Shown one piece after another: positions 35,201 through 45,801 of a stretch of DNA of 64,000 nucleotides (position 1 is its first letter; each line of letters begins with the position of its first letter). Under the pieces are notes generated by a model. It made no database searches. It saw nothing but the letters and a program-made list of their open reading frames with translations, and was not told the DNA's origin. The stretch spans positions 15,949,433 through 16,013,432 of the forward strand of contig OX457036.1 in the NCBI GenBank assembly GCA_949752735.1, read 5' to 3'. Made by a program: the position numbers and the translations under genes. The stretch is from Lumbricus terrestris (taxonomy: Eukaryota; Annelida; Clitellata; Crassiclitellata; Lumbricidae).

Positions 35201-38200
35201 ACCGGGCCACGGTCTGCCATATGCAATTATAAAGAGATGAATGTTAAGTGAAACGATCACGCACTCTGATACAGCCCACTCTACTGTAGGTGCTTTGCCG
35301 CCCCGTATTTGTCTATTAGTTCCAGAGACGCATCAACAGTCATCGAGACTTTCTTGTTTGCTGAAACTGGTAGACCTACTGACGTGGGCCGAGAGCGCGG
35401 CTAGTTTCTGAACTGCGCAACATAAATGTTCTGTCACAATTGCATCTACAATACATGAATGATAATGTGGAGAGCGATGAGTGATAAGCTATATTTAAAT
35501 GATAACATAGGCTTAATCTTAGCAAGTAGTTTATTAATAGAAGTCTGCAGTATTGTGTAAGCAATACTAGGTTAGTGACGTCATCGTTCATAGATAATCA
35601 TCACTTTGGAACAGGCCAATGAGAAGGCCACTAAGATAAGTAAGAACTTATGCTGTGAAACTGGGCAGAGAAACTCTATCATGCACAGGAACGCATTGAG
35701 CTTCAGCGTCTGTTGAAAATAGTCTACAGAACAACCATCCTTCTGAATGACAGACCAGAACGTGGAAAAAAAAGAAAGGTCGGATGGTTAATTTAATAAT
35801 TTGAGACCCGAAAGAGAGATTTTGAAATGGATTCGTTGCTGCAAAGTATTATTACGACGCATTAATTTTGTCAAGCGTCGCTGAAATTATAATTCAAGAA
35901 ATTTTAAAAAAGTAACACCGTTGAAAACCCACTATTGCGGTATCCTTTTTGTCCTGTCGGAAGTAGCATGGATCCTTTGAAGTGATCCAGGCGTTCATTG
36001 TTCCAGTGGCTCTATGCGCTCGTTTCTTGTTGCACTTCTACAGAAAAGAAGCACAAATGCATGGCAGTAACATAATGCAAGATTGTAGCACTTTCTCAGC
36101 GAACACCATCACAGCTTTTAAAACGAAAATGTTTGGTGGTTCTACCGCAGGCTACGTGTCTTCTCAGCCACTTACAACCGCTTTGTGTTATATTAATGTT
36201 ATGTTAATACACGGAATGGGATGAAAAGGTATGGCGAGGTAAGAAAATGCAAGGTAAGATAGGAATGGGAAGGTGAACTATGGTATGCAATGCCTAGTTA
36301 TACATGTAAGTGTAGCAAGCAAAATATGTAATGGTAAACTATGGAAAGTTGGGTTAAAGTATGTTAGGGCAAAGTCAATGGGGAGATATGGAAATGTGAA
36401 GTAGCCTATGGTAAATATGGTAGATGATAATTAGGAAGAAAGTTTGAAGCAATTCAGATTGCCACTAGAACTGGTGTACAAGTGCCCAATGCATCAACCG
36501 TTTGGCGCACCAAAGTCAGGTTACAAACTTACAATCTGGTCATTATTAAGAACATTAGCTCCCATATATGACACGCCTATTCGCCTATGGTCGCTAAGCA
36601 CTTTTAAAATCTAAAATCTAAAGCCAAATCTGTTCATCACTGCAGAAAGGTATTTTTATAATGTTGTATTTTGTGTGTGAGTTGACAGTGCATGGTAATA
36701 TTGCGGAATGTAGCGTAAGACGAGCTAGAAGTTCAGGTATGGATCAGACACGAAAAAGCACAGAAGCTAACTTACCCTTTTCGAAGTCTTGGCGATACTG
36801 TCCAACTCCTGGATGACCACATATGGCACAGCCAAGACGAAGTCTTTACCAATTTCTGTAACACGCGTGTAAATTAATGTAGGCATGTATGCATGGAAAG
36901 CTAAGATGAGTTAAATTACACAGTTGAAGACTCATCACGGTAATGTAATAATAAATTCGTAACCATCATCACTGTTATTGTTATTTTTGTCGTTGTTACA
37001 TCATGATGTGCTACTATATAATGATCAAATATCAATCGATAAGCAATTGCGAGTGTCTGGCTTTCTCAAGATCCCTTAACAGCAGCAGCCGTCCAAGAGG
37101 CAAAGGATCGAACCCGTGCTTTCCGCTCCACAAGGCCTCCTGTAAATAATCGTATGCACTGTTGCTAATGAACAGGGTGATACAGAATAAATGTCACAAC
37201 GGTTGAACTGCATGCAATGTTGCCATATCAAATTGAGAGCTCTATACAAAAATTAGAAATTACAAGTGAAAGATTTTTAGAAACTGGCCGAAATTGTCCA
37301 CTGAAAATTATTATTGCTTCAAACATTATTTCAGTTGGCCAAAATATGCTATTACGTATTTTCAAACTTCCGCAGACAAATGCAAACGCCCTTCATTGCG
37401 AATTCAGAAATATGATGTACAATTGTGCATTGTACGGGGTAGCTTAACGGACATCTATTGTTTATCTGTTATTATTAAGGATAAGTAGGCCTACGTTTGA
37501 AGTGGTTGGATCGCTTACTTTCATGCATCCGATTCTTGATGACCTGTGGATCATTCCCCAACAGCATGTTGGTGTCGGCGATGATGCAGATCTTAAAAGT
37601 TGAAAGAGAATTAAACAAATAATTATAGCAAAACCTGCTTTCCGTAATTACGTCTTTACATTTAGCAGCTTCTATCAGAGTTCTATTAACGCGGTACGTC
37701 TAAAACATTTCAATAATAAAAGACAATGTCCAAATAGTTCTATTAACTGGCATAGACAGAAATAAGCAGTTTTTTAGCGTGCAGCTGTACACAAAATGTG
37801 CAGTTGTAAATGGATCTGTGCAGTTGTAGAAGCAATTCTGTGCAGTAAAAACTAGTGAAAAAGGTCAATGTACTGCGACTGAGAGTAATTTACCATGGAG
37901 CATGGGAAGACAAAGAAAGGGTTTGTGCAGTTCTAAAATTCCATAAAAACAGCCCTGGAAGTAAGCAAATCTCTCTACAAAATTCGATTTGGAGTCAGTT
38001 GTGGTGAGCAGAAACGACCCGACCCGACCCGACTTGGGATGACCAAGTCGACTGGGGTCTACTTATTGGGGTCGACTCCCAGGTCTAACAGGAAGCCCGA
38101 AAAAAGGAAGAAGCTTATATTAACCTGGTCCCTGGTACAAAATTAACATTTAAGTAAACGTTCAAATGTGGCACAATTCCAAACAAAATACAAACCCAAG

Positions 38201-41200
38201 AAGTTTTTGAACTGACAATTAGGCCTAATTAACTGCTTATAAGGCACATTAATCAGGAAAAGCTATATAAACTGAGTTAATAGAATCACGAGCGCAATAT
38301 AATATTAATTAATTAGGCTTAGGCCTACTATTAATTTATTAGTTAAATTTGTGACGCATGTGCCAACGTGTGAATCTTAGGCGCGAATAGTGAGCCGCCA
38401 GAATAGACAGTTAGATATTTCCACTTGCTTTAAATTTAAAACGAACTACTGATATCTAGCGTTGTTCAGCTTTGGAAGAAGGAAAGTGAATTTGAACTAC
38501 GCTTTTGATCTGCATCGTGGCTCTCTACATGGGTCGTCTCTAGGTTGCAACCCAGGCAACCCTACCGTACGTTGAGAAGCACTGGAGGACTTGAGGCATG
38601 TAAAAAGAAATTACACTTTTGGTGTGGAATTAAACAGTTTCTATTGCCATAGCTATAGCAATTAATTTTGACTAGATGCGAGGCTGAGATAATGTCAGAC
38701 TGTGAACCACTGTGTTCAACCACACTGTTCAAACAACAATCACAAAGCCTAGATCACACGAAGACTTTTAGTCCTATCTCGAATTTCCGTGGCATGTGGC
38801 TTACCGACGTTGCGTCACTAAGTGAGATGAGCTTTGTGTCCGGAGAGGATATCCCGATCGGGTCACTCGGATCGGTCGCTCCACCAGCACAGCTCGTTCC
38901 TGCGTTACTCTCGAACCCACTCACTGCATAATCAAATAAAATTACCCCCTAATGCAATAATTCACCTCAATCACTTAATATCAAATTGTCAAATTTTCAA
39001 AGATGGGACAGAGGGAATGTTTTCCAACAAGTGGCGCGCCATGGTGCCGAAGGAGCCTTTAAGCAAAGATTGGGATAATTTTGGTCTTAGGACGTCACAA
39101 GAAAGTTCGTGCAAGCTGAATTCTGAAATGGTTCAATTTTAACAATCAATTTGCAAATCAATTAGGCTTGCAAAATCGTAATCTTCATATTTACTAACAG
39201 TAACAAACTTCACAGCAGTTTTTAGGCAAGTCCAGAAAAGCAGAAGTGAACAGAAAAAGCGACTTGATTCTAAGATGATTGAAATCACAACCATGGCGCA
39301 ATATTAATGCGATGATGATGATATATTTAGGATTGTGTTTTATTTTAGAACACATAACCATTGATTGTCTCAATGTGGATGATTTTTAAAAATTTATTTC
39401 TCACACTTGTTATAGCGCCCCTTCAACCTCTCTACTCAGAGCCGCTCCAGATTACAGCGTGGACACTGCATCAGAGTTTCACGCCGAAGCCAACAAGCAA
39501 TTATTGTGAGTGAAGGACTTGCTCAATGTCCCTACACGACGACTTGAGGTGGTTATAACCTGGAACCCTTCGGTTCCAAGCCACCGAACCCACCACTACA
39601 TCACCGCACCCCACAATATATCTCGCTAAGACAAACCGCAGGATATATATACTTATTGAAAGTAATATTTTGTTGTAGGATCCGTTAAGTACCCGAATGA
39701 CTGCTGCACTGCACACTGCACTGGTTCAACAACCAGCCCGCAATTTCTAACGTCTGTTTTGTCTTGAACATTTTGCTCTATGGTGTCTTACAAATTTTCC
39801 AAGTAATACCGCCACAATGAAAATGAACAAATTAGCCATCCAGAAATCCTATAAAATTGCACTAGGCCTACATGGCTTTCTTTAATCAAAAACTACTCAC
39901 AGTCAAACTCAATCAAAGAGATCTCTTTTTGTTTCACCATTGGCCTTTGGATATAAAATGGGATCAAAATAATATTGATAGTAGTAGCAGTTAATTGTTC
40001 TGACTCAGAAACAAATTTAAGTTTCACACATAGGCAAAGCCGACGAATCTTCCCAAACAAAAGTACTATTAAAAGTCAATTGTTTGTTCTATTCAATTAA
40101 TTTCTTCGTGTTATTTGTGGATGGTTTTGTTCTGCAACGCAAGTTGTACCCACCTGGTTCAGCGTTTTTAGGAACTTGTGAAGGGTCAGAGTCCAGGTCA
40201 AACTCCTGCTGAAGACGAAGAGCCACCTGATGATCTTGTTCTTCAATATAGAGTCGGGAAGACTCTTCCGAATCTAAGTCGCTTTTGGCAACATGAGGTA
40301 GTTCTACGTCTTCGAACATGTCCCCTTCCTCTGAAATCTGTGGGTAAGCCATAGTCATATCTGACCGGTTGAGGCACAATTTCTTAACGGCAGAGCCAGA
40401 ACTGTTAGACGACGTGCTGCTGGTCGAGCAACAAGGTTTTGGATCATCGTCTATATGGGCAACGGTTCGCTTCGACGACTTTCTCGCAGGTGTTGCACCT
40501 GACCCCAACGTTCCAGTGGCAACACCAGTAGAACCACGCTTGACACCTTGCTTAGACTTTGTCTCCTTAAGTCGAGAACCGGATTCAGCAGGCAACAAGT
40601 CCGAGTTCAGTGAGGAAGAGCATTCCATTGCACTGTCAGTCGCTGGAATCACATTCGGTTGTCCTTGTTGCGACGAAGCACCGTCGCTGCGGATGTCAGT
40701 TGAATCTGAATCCCTGGTTAATTCAATGTCTAGTTCATTACGTTGATAGAGAACTTCAAGAAGATCGAATCCAAAGGCTGGATCAACGTCAGACGCAAAA
40801 GTGTTTGAAGCAATTGCTTCTGAAACTGCAGACGGTTGTTCATTGCTTGCAAGGTCAGATTGGACAAATGCATAAAAGGCATCGGAGATTCTCTCCCGTT
40901 GAGAAGCATCGCCCGTTACATTTGGTCCACTGGCTGTGCACGACGATTCAGCGGCTAAATCTTTCGTGCAACCGTCATTCGTTTGAATTGGCAGAACTGT
41001 CACATCATGATCAATCACGGAAGTCGACGGCTCTGGCTGCAAATCCAGGATATGCATTCCAGATTCTGAGTTGGAGCCAAGAGCTGATTCTGGAATCGGA
41101 GACATCTTGAGACATTTGGTGAGACCAGTTTTTGTAGCAGACTTCTTTCCTTTGATATCGGTCTCGCATCTACGATAGATGGAAGATTTGGGCGTGACAA

Positions 41201-42178
41201 CTTTATCTGTGGCTTCTGTTGACATGTGTGTCACTGAACCTGGAAGTTCAGCACATGATGTGGAAGGTGTTGTGGGCAAGACGCCTGCAGAGGCTGATGA
41301 GCTCGTAGTGACTATTGCGGCAGATGATGAGGCCTCAGAAGAGGACACAGACTTGATAGAAGGCTCTTCTTCCAGAAGCTGCTGAACGAGTCGCACGCTT
41401 GCTTCATCTTCTTCCTTAATCTGCTTCAATCGATCTGAAACAGAGTTAAGTCTTACGAATAACAAAATATATTTAAGGGGTTTATTATAATTCACAACAC
41501 TGCATTTGAATAATCTATTACATGAATTAGGTTATGCTAAAAATAAGGGAACTAGGCACTCGATATACAATTATGCATGTATCGAGAGCATTCGACGATA
41601 AACATTTCAAAGATTAAACATATAATATTAGTCAGTAAAATAAAACACAAAAAATAATAATAACAGTGTTGGCAGGGGCGGATACAGAAATTTTCGAAAG
41701 GGGGCTACAATTTAGGACCTTGAGTCGGGATGTCTTGGAAATATAAAATTTCCCTGCCAAAATAGCTGACGACCTTTTTAATATACCAAATTTCACTGTA
41801 AAAATAGCTGACGACCTTTTTTAGTCATTTAATCAACCATAGCCTATCTTTTGAACAAGCGAATGCAAAAAGATTTTCATCGCTTATTTTTTTTTAGTCA
41901 AAGCCTAATTTCACCATTTCCCGCAACATTGGTCGAAAGTTTGTTGAAACTTGAAACCTGATGGGGGGGGTGGGGCACGTCCTATGCACATTTCTGATGG
42001 GGCCATGGCCGAATTGTTCCCTCTGGATCCCCCCCTGAGTGTTGGTTACTTATTCTTAGCGCTTCTTTCCTCATCTCGAACCCTTGATGCGAAAGGTCTG
42101 GTTTCAGTATTAATGGTCAATTAAACATACACTTAGCCTATCTTATCTCATCTTATCTTAATGACAATGGTAATAATG

Positions 42179-42251
<73 letters not shown>

Positions 42252-43115
42252 CAACAACTACAACGTGCAGTTGTACACAAAATGTGCAGTTCTAAAAGGA
42301 TTTGTGCTGTTGTATAAGCACTTCTGTACAGTTAAAACTAGCAAAAAAGGTAATTTTCCTCCGATTGGAAATAATTTACCATGGACGATGGGAAAGGAAA
42401 GAAGCATGGGCGGAGTTTATCCGGGGCTACGGGGAGCGAAGCCCCCCCAAGAAGACCCAAATTCATTTTTTACCGTGTAAATGGTATCTTTTCCCGGGTT
42501 TAGCTCCCCTCCCAAGAAGGCTTTAGCCCCTCCAAGAATGGAAACCAAACTCCGAACATGGAAAGAAGGAGTTGTGCAGTTCTAAATATTCCTTAAAACA
42601 GTCCTGACAACAACAATAATAATAATATTGATAATAATAACAACAACAATAACAACAACACTAAAAGCAATCTTCGCTCATTTGGTTGAAACTGACACAA
42701 ACGCAGTATTGTTCAAGGTAAGGTTATGAACAAATGATCACAAGTCATTACAGGATTCGAATTTAAATTCATGGTTGTCGTGCAAGGTGACCATCAGTCT
42801 GGCTACTCATTTCACCAGTGCAACTCAATCGCAAGACAGAGTCGACCTTGGGAAAGCAGCTTGAGGTGCTCTTCGGGTCTGAGTTTAGCCGTTCACCTAA
42901 ACTTCCTCCCCAAGTGAGACCGCAACATAGACATGGGCAGCACAGTTTTTACCTAAGAATAGGTGGTTTTTACCAGACGAAATTGACTGAGTGATCGAAA
43001 TAAGAACTAAAGACAAGGTGCAATATTAAAAACGTCTTTGAATCTGCTTACCTGGCGAGTCAGCAGTACCTCGCTGAGCTTCGCCGCCCTCATCCGATGA
43101 ACTCTGGTTCGACAT
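23678..43115 (-). CDS. SWT1: SWT1-like PIN-domain RNA endonuclease (13 exons, 804 aa)
   Basis: Thirteen minus-strand exons join with consistent phases into 804 codons plus a stop. Residues 1-488 are Ser/Thr/Glu-rich and probably disordered. Residues 489-631 form a PIN nuclease domain with the four expected acidic sites: D494 (IIADTNMLLG), E529 (VVIQELDSIA), D588 (INNDDRL) and D613 (LTEDDNMRL). Residues 647-758 are helical, and the tail (788-802) is almost all Asp/Glu. The NNDDR and T-x-D-x-N spacing and the long N-terminus fit SWT1, the nuclear endoribonuclease linked to mRNP surveillance at the pore. Exon phases and domain continuity are strong; the exon 7 and 8 donors and the join from exon 12 to 13 are less certain. 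Its introns carry SINEs, MITEs, microsatellites and part of a segmental duplication. Another PIN family is possible. Confidence 0.78.
24209..24240. mobile_element. Possible left end of a Charlie-like hAT element
   Basis: CAGTGGTTCCCAACCTTTTT resembles the CAGTGGTTCTCAA-type ends of hAT/Charlie elements. No matching right end was found in the same intron, so it may be truncated. Confidence 0.4.
24277..24606. repeat. Duplicated segment R, copy 2, in the last SWT1 intron
   Basis: Matches 21838-22160 along about 320 bp. Together L2 and R2 bracket the terminal exon of the SWT1-like gene, as L1 and R1 bracket the NHL propeller exon. Confidence 0.8.
25457..25546 (-). other. Unplaced coding-like segment in the last intron (possible exon)
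   Basis: Good acceptor (TTGTCTATTTTCAG), then 90 nt open in one frame (GLDTRMFQLKTLLTAFAECR...), then GTAGTG. It is symmetric in phase 2, whereas exons 12 and 13 join in phase 0, so it does not fit the model unless another exon or the CTAG acceptor inside exon 13 is used. The amphipathic helix is plausible protein. Confidence 0.35.
25822..26400. repeat. (GAT/AAT)n, (AGT)n and (GGT)n triplet microsatellites
   Basis: Successive AT-rich, AGT and GGT triplet tracts inside the last SWT1-like intron. The long frames on both strands are low-complexity artefacts. Confidence 0.93.
26401..27453. other. Intronic DNA, tRNA-like fragment near 27120
   Basis: No exon recognised. Around 27115-27215 the words GGATTCGAACCACCTCC and CTCACAATTGCTCAGCGCTT are fragments of tRNA-SINE-type sequence. 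Confidence 0.45.
27454..27665 (-). mobile_element. tRNA-derived SINE, copy 4
   Basis: Same family as 1784-1988, more diverged at the B box (GGTTCGAAACC on the minus strand). Confidence 0.87.
27806..27945 (-). mobile_element. Retroposon fragment with (ATT)n tail
   Basis: Carries CCGGTTGACAGACCGCAACC and downstream words shared with 16722-16815. On the minus strand it ends GAATAAAGAGATTATTATTA, the kind of tail left by a LINE or SINE. Confidence 0.6.
28098..28308 (+). mobile_element. tRNA-derived SINE, copy 5 (best plus-strand copy)
   Basis: Starts GGGGCGCGGTGGTGTAGTGG, B box GGTTCGAATCC, body GGACCTTGGGCAAGTCCTTC and CTCAGCGCTTCGGCGTGAAA, end GGGCGCTATAACAAGTGCAC with a (CATA)n tail. It serves as the reference copy for the family. 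Confidence 0.9.
28361..28608 (+). mobile_element. Second tRNA-derived SINE family
   Basis: A-box-like GTTGGCCGATTGGTTAGAGA and B-box-like GGGTTCGATCCTCGCC are followed by a body sharing AACCTTAAGCAAGTCCTTCA with the main family, and a (ATTGT)n tail at 28583-28606. Confidence 0.72.
28623..28719 (-). CDS. SWT1: SWT1-like exon 12
   Basis: Acceptor TGTTTCAG, donor GAA/GTAAGT, 97 nt. Encodes ALSVVEQRKALRKACGEI and a following Trp-containing helix. Confidence 0.72.
28720..29717 (-). other. SWT1-like intron 11
   Basis: No exon or named repeat recognised except a retroposon-like end near 29608-29660 (GCGCTTTATAAATGGTCAAA followed by ATAAG units). Confidence 0.45.
29718..29837 (-). CDS. SWT1: SWT1-like exon 11
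   Basis: Acceptor CTCCTTCGTCTAG, donor AATAA/GTACGA, 120 nt, symmetric phase 2. Encodes GDVEAFSNVIEKRPLIEQMM and a Tyr/Leu-rich helix. Because it is symmetric it could be skipped without breaking the frame. The rest of the 257-codon open frame here is low-complexity antisense of an AG-rich intron. Confidence 0.62.
30463..30581 (-). CDS. SWT1: SWT1-like exon 10
   Basis: Acceptor TTCTGCGCAG, donor CTCAG/GTGTGT, 119 nt. Encodes IEAVAFKPSSYHFVCPTAEE then a hydrophobic segment FVFFDCVLTHLIKL. Confidence 0.75.
31475..31519 (-). CDS. SWT1: SWT1-like exon 9
   Basis: Short 45-nt exon, phase 0 at both ends, acceptor TTTTTAAG, donor TTT/GTGAGT. Encodes MLFDKLDKCTSTESF. Confidence 0.6.
31520..33704 (-). 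other. SWT1-like intron 8, 2.2 kb
   Basis: AT-rich. TTTCAGTT-like words recur between 31740 and 32660. A 10-11-bp repeat ATTAATCCTT occurs five times at 33013-33060. No exon recognised. Confidence 0.5.
33705..33793 (-). CDS. SWT1: SWT1-like exon 8 (last PIN acidic site)
   Basis: Acceptor TGTTTCAG, 89 nt. Encodes PDREVIMLTEDDNMRLKAGT, which carries the C-terminal catalytic Asp of the PIN fold (T-x-D-x-N). The donor GAG/GTCAAA is weak, so the 3' boundary may shift. Confidence 0.72.
34584..34665 (-). CDS. SWT1: SWT1-like exon 7 (NNDDR motif)
   Basis: Acceptor GATTTTCAG, 82 nt. Encodes IGKRLLGSTVINNDDRL, the third PIN acidic site. The donor used here is CGAT/GTTCGT; ATGA/GTCGAC would also keep the phase. 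Confidence 0.7.
35933..36037 (-). CDS. SWT1: SWT1-like exon 6
   Basis: Strong acceptor CTTCTTTTCTGTAG, donor ATA/GTGGGT, 105 nt, phase 0 at both ends. Encodes KKRAHRATGTMNAWITSKDP then CYFRQDKK, the helix between the QELD and NNDDR motifs in PIN domains. Confidence 0.72.
36776..36855 (-). CDS. SWT1: SWT1-like exon 5 (QELD motif)
   Basis: Acceptor GTGTTACAG, donor AGG/GTAAGT, 80 nt. Encodes IGKDFVLAVPYVVIQELDSI with the second acidic site. Confidence 0.85.
37028..37145 (-). mobile_element. tRNA-SINE fragment in an intron
   Basis: AAGCAATTGCGAGTGTCTGG and the B-box complement GGATCGAACCCG with GCTCCACAAGGCCTCC resemble a diverged member of the tRNA-derived SINEs on the minus strand. Confidence 0.5.
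37519..37591 (-). CDS. SWT1: SWT1-like exon 4 (first PIN strand, DTN)
   Basis: Acceptor ACTTTTAAG, donor GAAA/GTAAGC, 73 nt. Encodes ICIIADTNMLLGNDPQVIKN, the hallmark start of a PIN nuclease domain. Confidence 0.87.
38805..38923 (-). CDS. SWT1: SWT1-like exon 3
   Basis: Acceptor TTGATTATGCAG, donor TCG/GTAAGC, 119 nt. It converts the phase 1 end of exon 2 to the phase 0 start of exon 4. Ser/Asp-rich linker before the PIN domain. Confidence 0.72.
39410..39614 (-). mobile_element. tRNA-derived SINE, copy 6 (diverged)
   Basis: Recognisable by TTATAGCGCCCCTTCAA, AGTTTCACGCCGAAGC and GAGTGAAGGACTTGCTCAA. The B box is mutated (GGTTATAACC), so this is an older copy. Confidence 0.82.
40154..41434 (-). 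CDS. SWT1: SWT1-like exon 2 (long disordered region)
   Basis: 1281 nt, acceptor CTGTTTCAG, donor CCAG/GTGGGT. Begins DRLKQIKEEDEASVRLVQQL and is Ser/Thr/Glu-rich with scattered basic patches (RGSTGVATGTLGSG, KSSKRT). The frame runs 22 codons past the donor to a stop, which would give an isoform lacking the PIN domain if intron 2 were retained. Confidence 0.85.
41673..42037. mobile_element. hAT-type MITE, CAGGGGCGGA family, in SWT1 intron 1
   Basis: 365 bp with ends CAGGGGCGGATACAG and GGATCCCCCCCTG and an exact 8-bp duplication AGTGTTGG (41665-41672, 42038-42045). Two or three GACGACC/T-run/AGTCA modules sit at about 41740-41900. Confidence 0.92.
42175..42260. repeat. (AAT)n microsatellite
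   Basis: About 23 near-perfect AAT/ATA units followed by (ACA)n. Confidence 0.95.
42405..42560. mobile_element. hAT-type MITE, CATGGGCGGAGTTT family (short copy)
   Basis: 156 bp, ends CATGGGCGGAGTTT and AAACTCCGAACATG, exact 8-bp duplication GAAAGAAG (42397-42404, 42561-42568). Internally deleted relative to 22534-22859. Confidence 0.92.
43052..43115 (-). CDS. SWT1: SWT1-like exon 1 (start codon)
   Basis: ATG at 43115 followed by SNQSSSDEGGEAQRGTADSP and donor CCAG/GTAAGC, 64 nt, phase 1. No in-frame upstream ATG without a stop was seen nearby. Confidence 0.72.
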
Positions 43116-43490
43116 AATGTCGACAAAGTTCGAAAATGCAAAACTTGTTATGCTTTTCAAAACAATTAAATGGCGTCTCTTATTTGTTTCTTAGCGATTT
43201 CAAAACATTGTAGGCGTGGTTTATAATTATGATTGATGTAATTACAGAAACAAAGAACATATAGAACAAGAGTTAACAAGTCATATTCATTTAAGTCATT
43301 TAAATTGAACGTTGTATTAATTAACTAAAAATGGACTTATTAATAGTTATTTACATGGGAATTAATTTATATTTGCAATATTGAATAAAATGTCTTTTAA
43401 CGATTTGAGACAAACTTATTTGCATTAACTTTCGACTAAAATAAGTACATCAAAATAATATTTTAAAACTTAATATAATTTATATATTTG

Positions 43491-43700
43491 AGGGCGCGGT
43501 GGTGTAGTGGTGGCGTCGTTGCCTTGAAGCCGAAAGGTTCGAGGTTCGAATCCACCTCAAGTCGCCGCGTAGGGACCTTGGGCAAGTCCTTCACTCGCAA
43601 TTGCTCAGCGCTTCGGCGTGAAACTTCGATGCAGTGTCCGCTCTGCAGTCGGGAGCGCGTCTGAGTAGCGTGCTTGAAAGGGCACTATAACAAGTGCACA
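43491..43700 (+). mobile_element. tRNA-derived SINE, copy 7, upstream of SWT1
   Basis: Same family as 28098-28308, inserted about 375 bp upstream of the SWT1-like start codon in opposite orientation. It has the longer TCAAGTCGCCGCG linker form seen in copy 2. Confidence 0.88.
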
Positions 43701-44434
43701 CGCAAACAATATAAACGGATACATATATTTTCTATGAGTAAATAAGATTAGTTAGATATATAAACTTAATGTCAAACCAGCAAAGCAATATATAACAGTT
43801 AACTAGTTAATTCTAAATATGTACAATAATATTGTAGATTATCTATGTCGATCAGTAAATGACAATATTCATGCGTTATATAACATTATGCACACGGATA
43901 GGCTAACGTTCTGCAATGTGTCGCAGGATGTTCAAATAGGCGAGATCTGTAGTTTTCCCGCAACGTTCGCGCCACATAAATTCGTCCAGATATGCTGGAA
44001 TCATGGATTTCTGTGTTCCATTCATCCTCTTGAACATGGATTTTGCCCGCATCCAATAGGCTAGCCTACGTCGATAGTGTGCGATCCGTCGTCGGGATTA
44101 ACAAAGTTCTGACTATGGTTAACACTGTAGCCTACGGTATATGCAGTTTTCGGGAAGCGTGCTAATTTTCCGATAGGCGGCCCATTCGTCTGATATGATA
44201 ATTATGATTAGGCCTATTGAGTCTGCAGCAATTACACGTTCAATGATGGGAAGTAACGTCGCTGCGTCACGTTTTGTTACGAATGTTATATAGCCAACTT
44301 TCTCCGACACATAATAAACGCCAAAGATCCAGCGATCTTGCTGCGCCAAATTGTGACCTCTACAGTAGGCTACTTAGCACGGACGAGAAGGGACTCATCG
44401 ATTTGCACAATTTTGCCTGGACCTCACAAAAGTA
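43701..44434. other. No gene recognised
   Basis: Short overlapping frames only; no splice context or family recognised. Confidence 0.45.
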
Positions 44435-45801
44435 CAGGGCCGGATTAAGGCAAGTTCAACATCTTCGGCCGAACAGGGGCCTCCACACTTTAAGAGCTCC
44501 ACAAATACAATTTTTCATCATTCTTAATAATATTGTTGAAGCAAAAATGAGCTTAGGCTAAATCTTTGCAGAGACGGATCAACAAATGTGGGGCCCTGTT
44601 CAGTAAAATTGAGGGGGCCCCAACCTTATAGGACGACAAAATAACCCACAAAACCTAACTGTTGTAGGCCTATTCAACGAATCATCATTCGTATTTTATT
44701 CATTAGACTATTTCTATTTCACGATCTCAACATGTCTTGTAGTATTTCAATCTAGTGTTAAAGTATGCATATTTAACAGCTCAATAATAATCACTAAAGT
44801 GATTCATGGTGAGGCATTTTTTCTAACCATGGCATAGCCACTGCTCTGCATGGTGCAAGCAAACAGTGCAGAAGCGTTTTTATGCCACAAATAAATTCTT
44901 AGCTGAGGAAATTTATGGCAATCTTGTGGCAGGACAATGTGGCAGGGCAAAGAATTTTTTAATCAGGATATTTGCCCTGGTGCAGCACTGTAACTTATTA
45001 CAAACTAACATATTCCGCGCTTTTCCCAGTGGTAGACCCTGGCTCAGGCTCCATCCCACCAATGTGAGTTTTTCGTCCCCCGCTTCTGTATCTCTGATGA
45101 GCCACCTTTCACTGCGCTCAGCTACCCGTGGAGACTTCCTTACCCCTTTTTCGCGTAGGCCTACTGTCACCATGCAGTGAAGAGCATTCCTGGTAATGGG
45201 TCTGACTATCTGGAAAAGTCTCCATGTGGGTCTCATCTCGCTTCCCCATGATTCTGCATACAGGCTCTTTCTTTCGTCTTCTGAAGGCTTTCCTTTTTGA
45301 CCGGACCTGACCTGAGTTGGGAATGCCTCTGAGTAAATTTCTTCCAATTGGCTCTATATAAATTTATGCGATTGATTGTTTGAATTCGTAAAAACAGATT
45401 GTATACTGAGCCCGCATCGTACACAATAATTAATTATAGACCTATTGACTCCATTTCATCATGCGTTACATGCATGACACTTGAGCTCCGATCTGAATAG
45501 GTATTACCGTAAGTGTCTAAATAAGCAATAAAACTCATAGCTCTTGCTAGCATTTCTCATTGATTTTAAGATCAATTTGCCTGTTAACGGAAATTCCATA
45601 AGGGCCCTACACGTGTGTAAAAATATGTTACAATTAGTAGTTTTATAATAAATTTGCAATTTGTTCAAAGATTTGACCTAAGCTCATTTTTCCTATAACA
45701 ATATTATTAAAAATGATTTTTAAAAAGTGTATTTGTGGGGGCCCCTAAAGTGTGGGCCCCAGTTCGGCCGAACATGTTGAACATGCCTTAATCCGGCCCT
45801 G
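44435..45801. mobile_element. Composite hAT element, CAGGGCCGGATTAA family, copy 1
   Basis: The right end 45660-45801 (ending TTAATCCGGCCCTG) is repeated in inverted orientation at 44435-44568. A degenerate left end begins at 44569 (CAGAGACGGATCAACAAATG). So one element is abutted by an inverted copy of its own right end. The interior matches 53232-54698 and includes a LINE 3' end at 45018-45372. No clear 8-bp duplication at the outer ends. Confidence 0.72.
45018..45372 (+). mobile_element. LINE 3'-end fragment inside composite hAT copy 1
   Basis: Shares CTGGCTCAGGCTCCATCC, CGTGGAGACTTCCTTACCCC-like and GGGAATGCCTCTGAGTAAA words with 53690-54012. Ends GGCTCTATATAAATTTATG, the form of L2/CR1-type 3' ends. 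Confidence 0.68.

Noticed and set aside
35655..35757. Coding-like minus-strand segment (DYFQQTLKLNAFLCMIEFL)
   Set aside because: No acceptable donor in phase 0, and the PIN domain is already continuous without it.
36533..36610. Alternative SWT1-like exon 6 (ILKVLSDHRRIGVSYMG...)
   Set aside because: It also keeps the frame, but its acceptor lacks a pyrimidine tract. The exon at 35933-36037 has a strong acceptor and the expected PIN helix.
44435..45801. 8-bp duplication for composite hAT copy 1
   Set aside because: Flanks CAAAAGTA and CTGACAAC do not match, so no duplication is claimed there.
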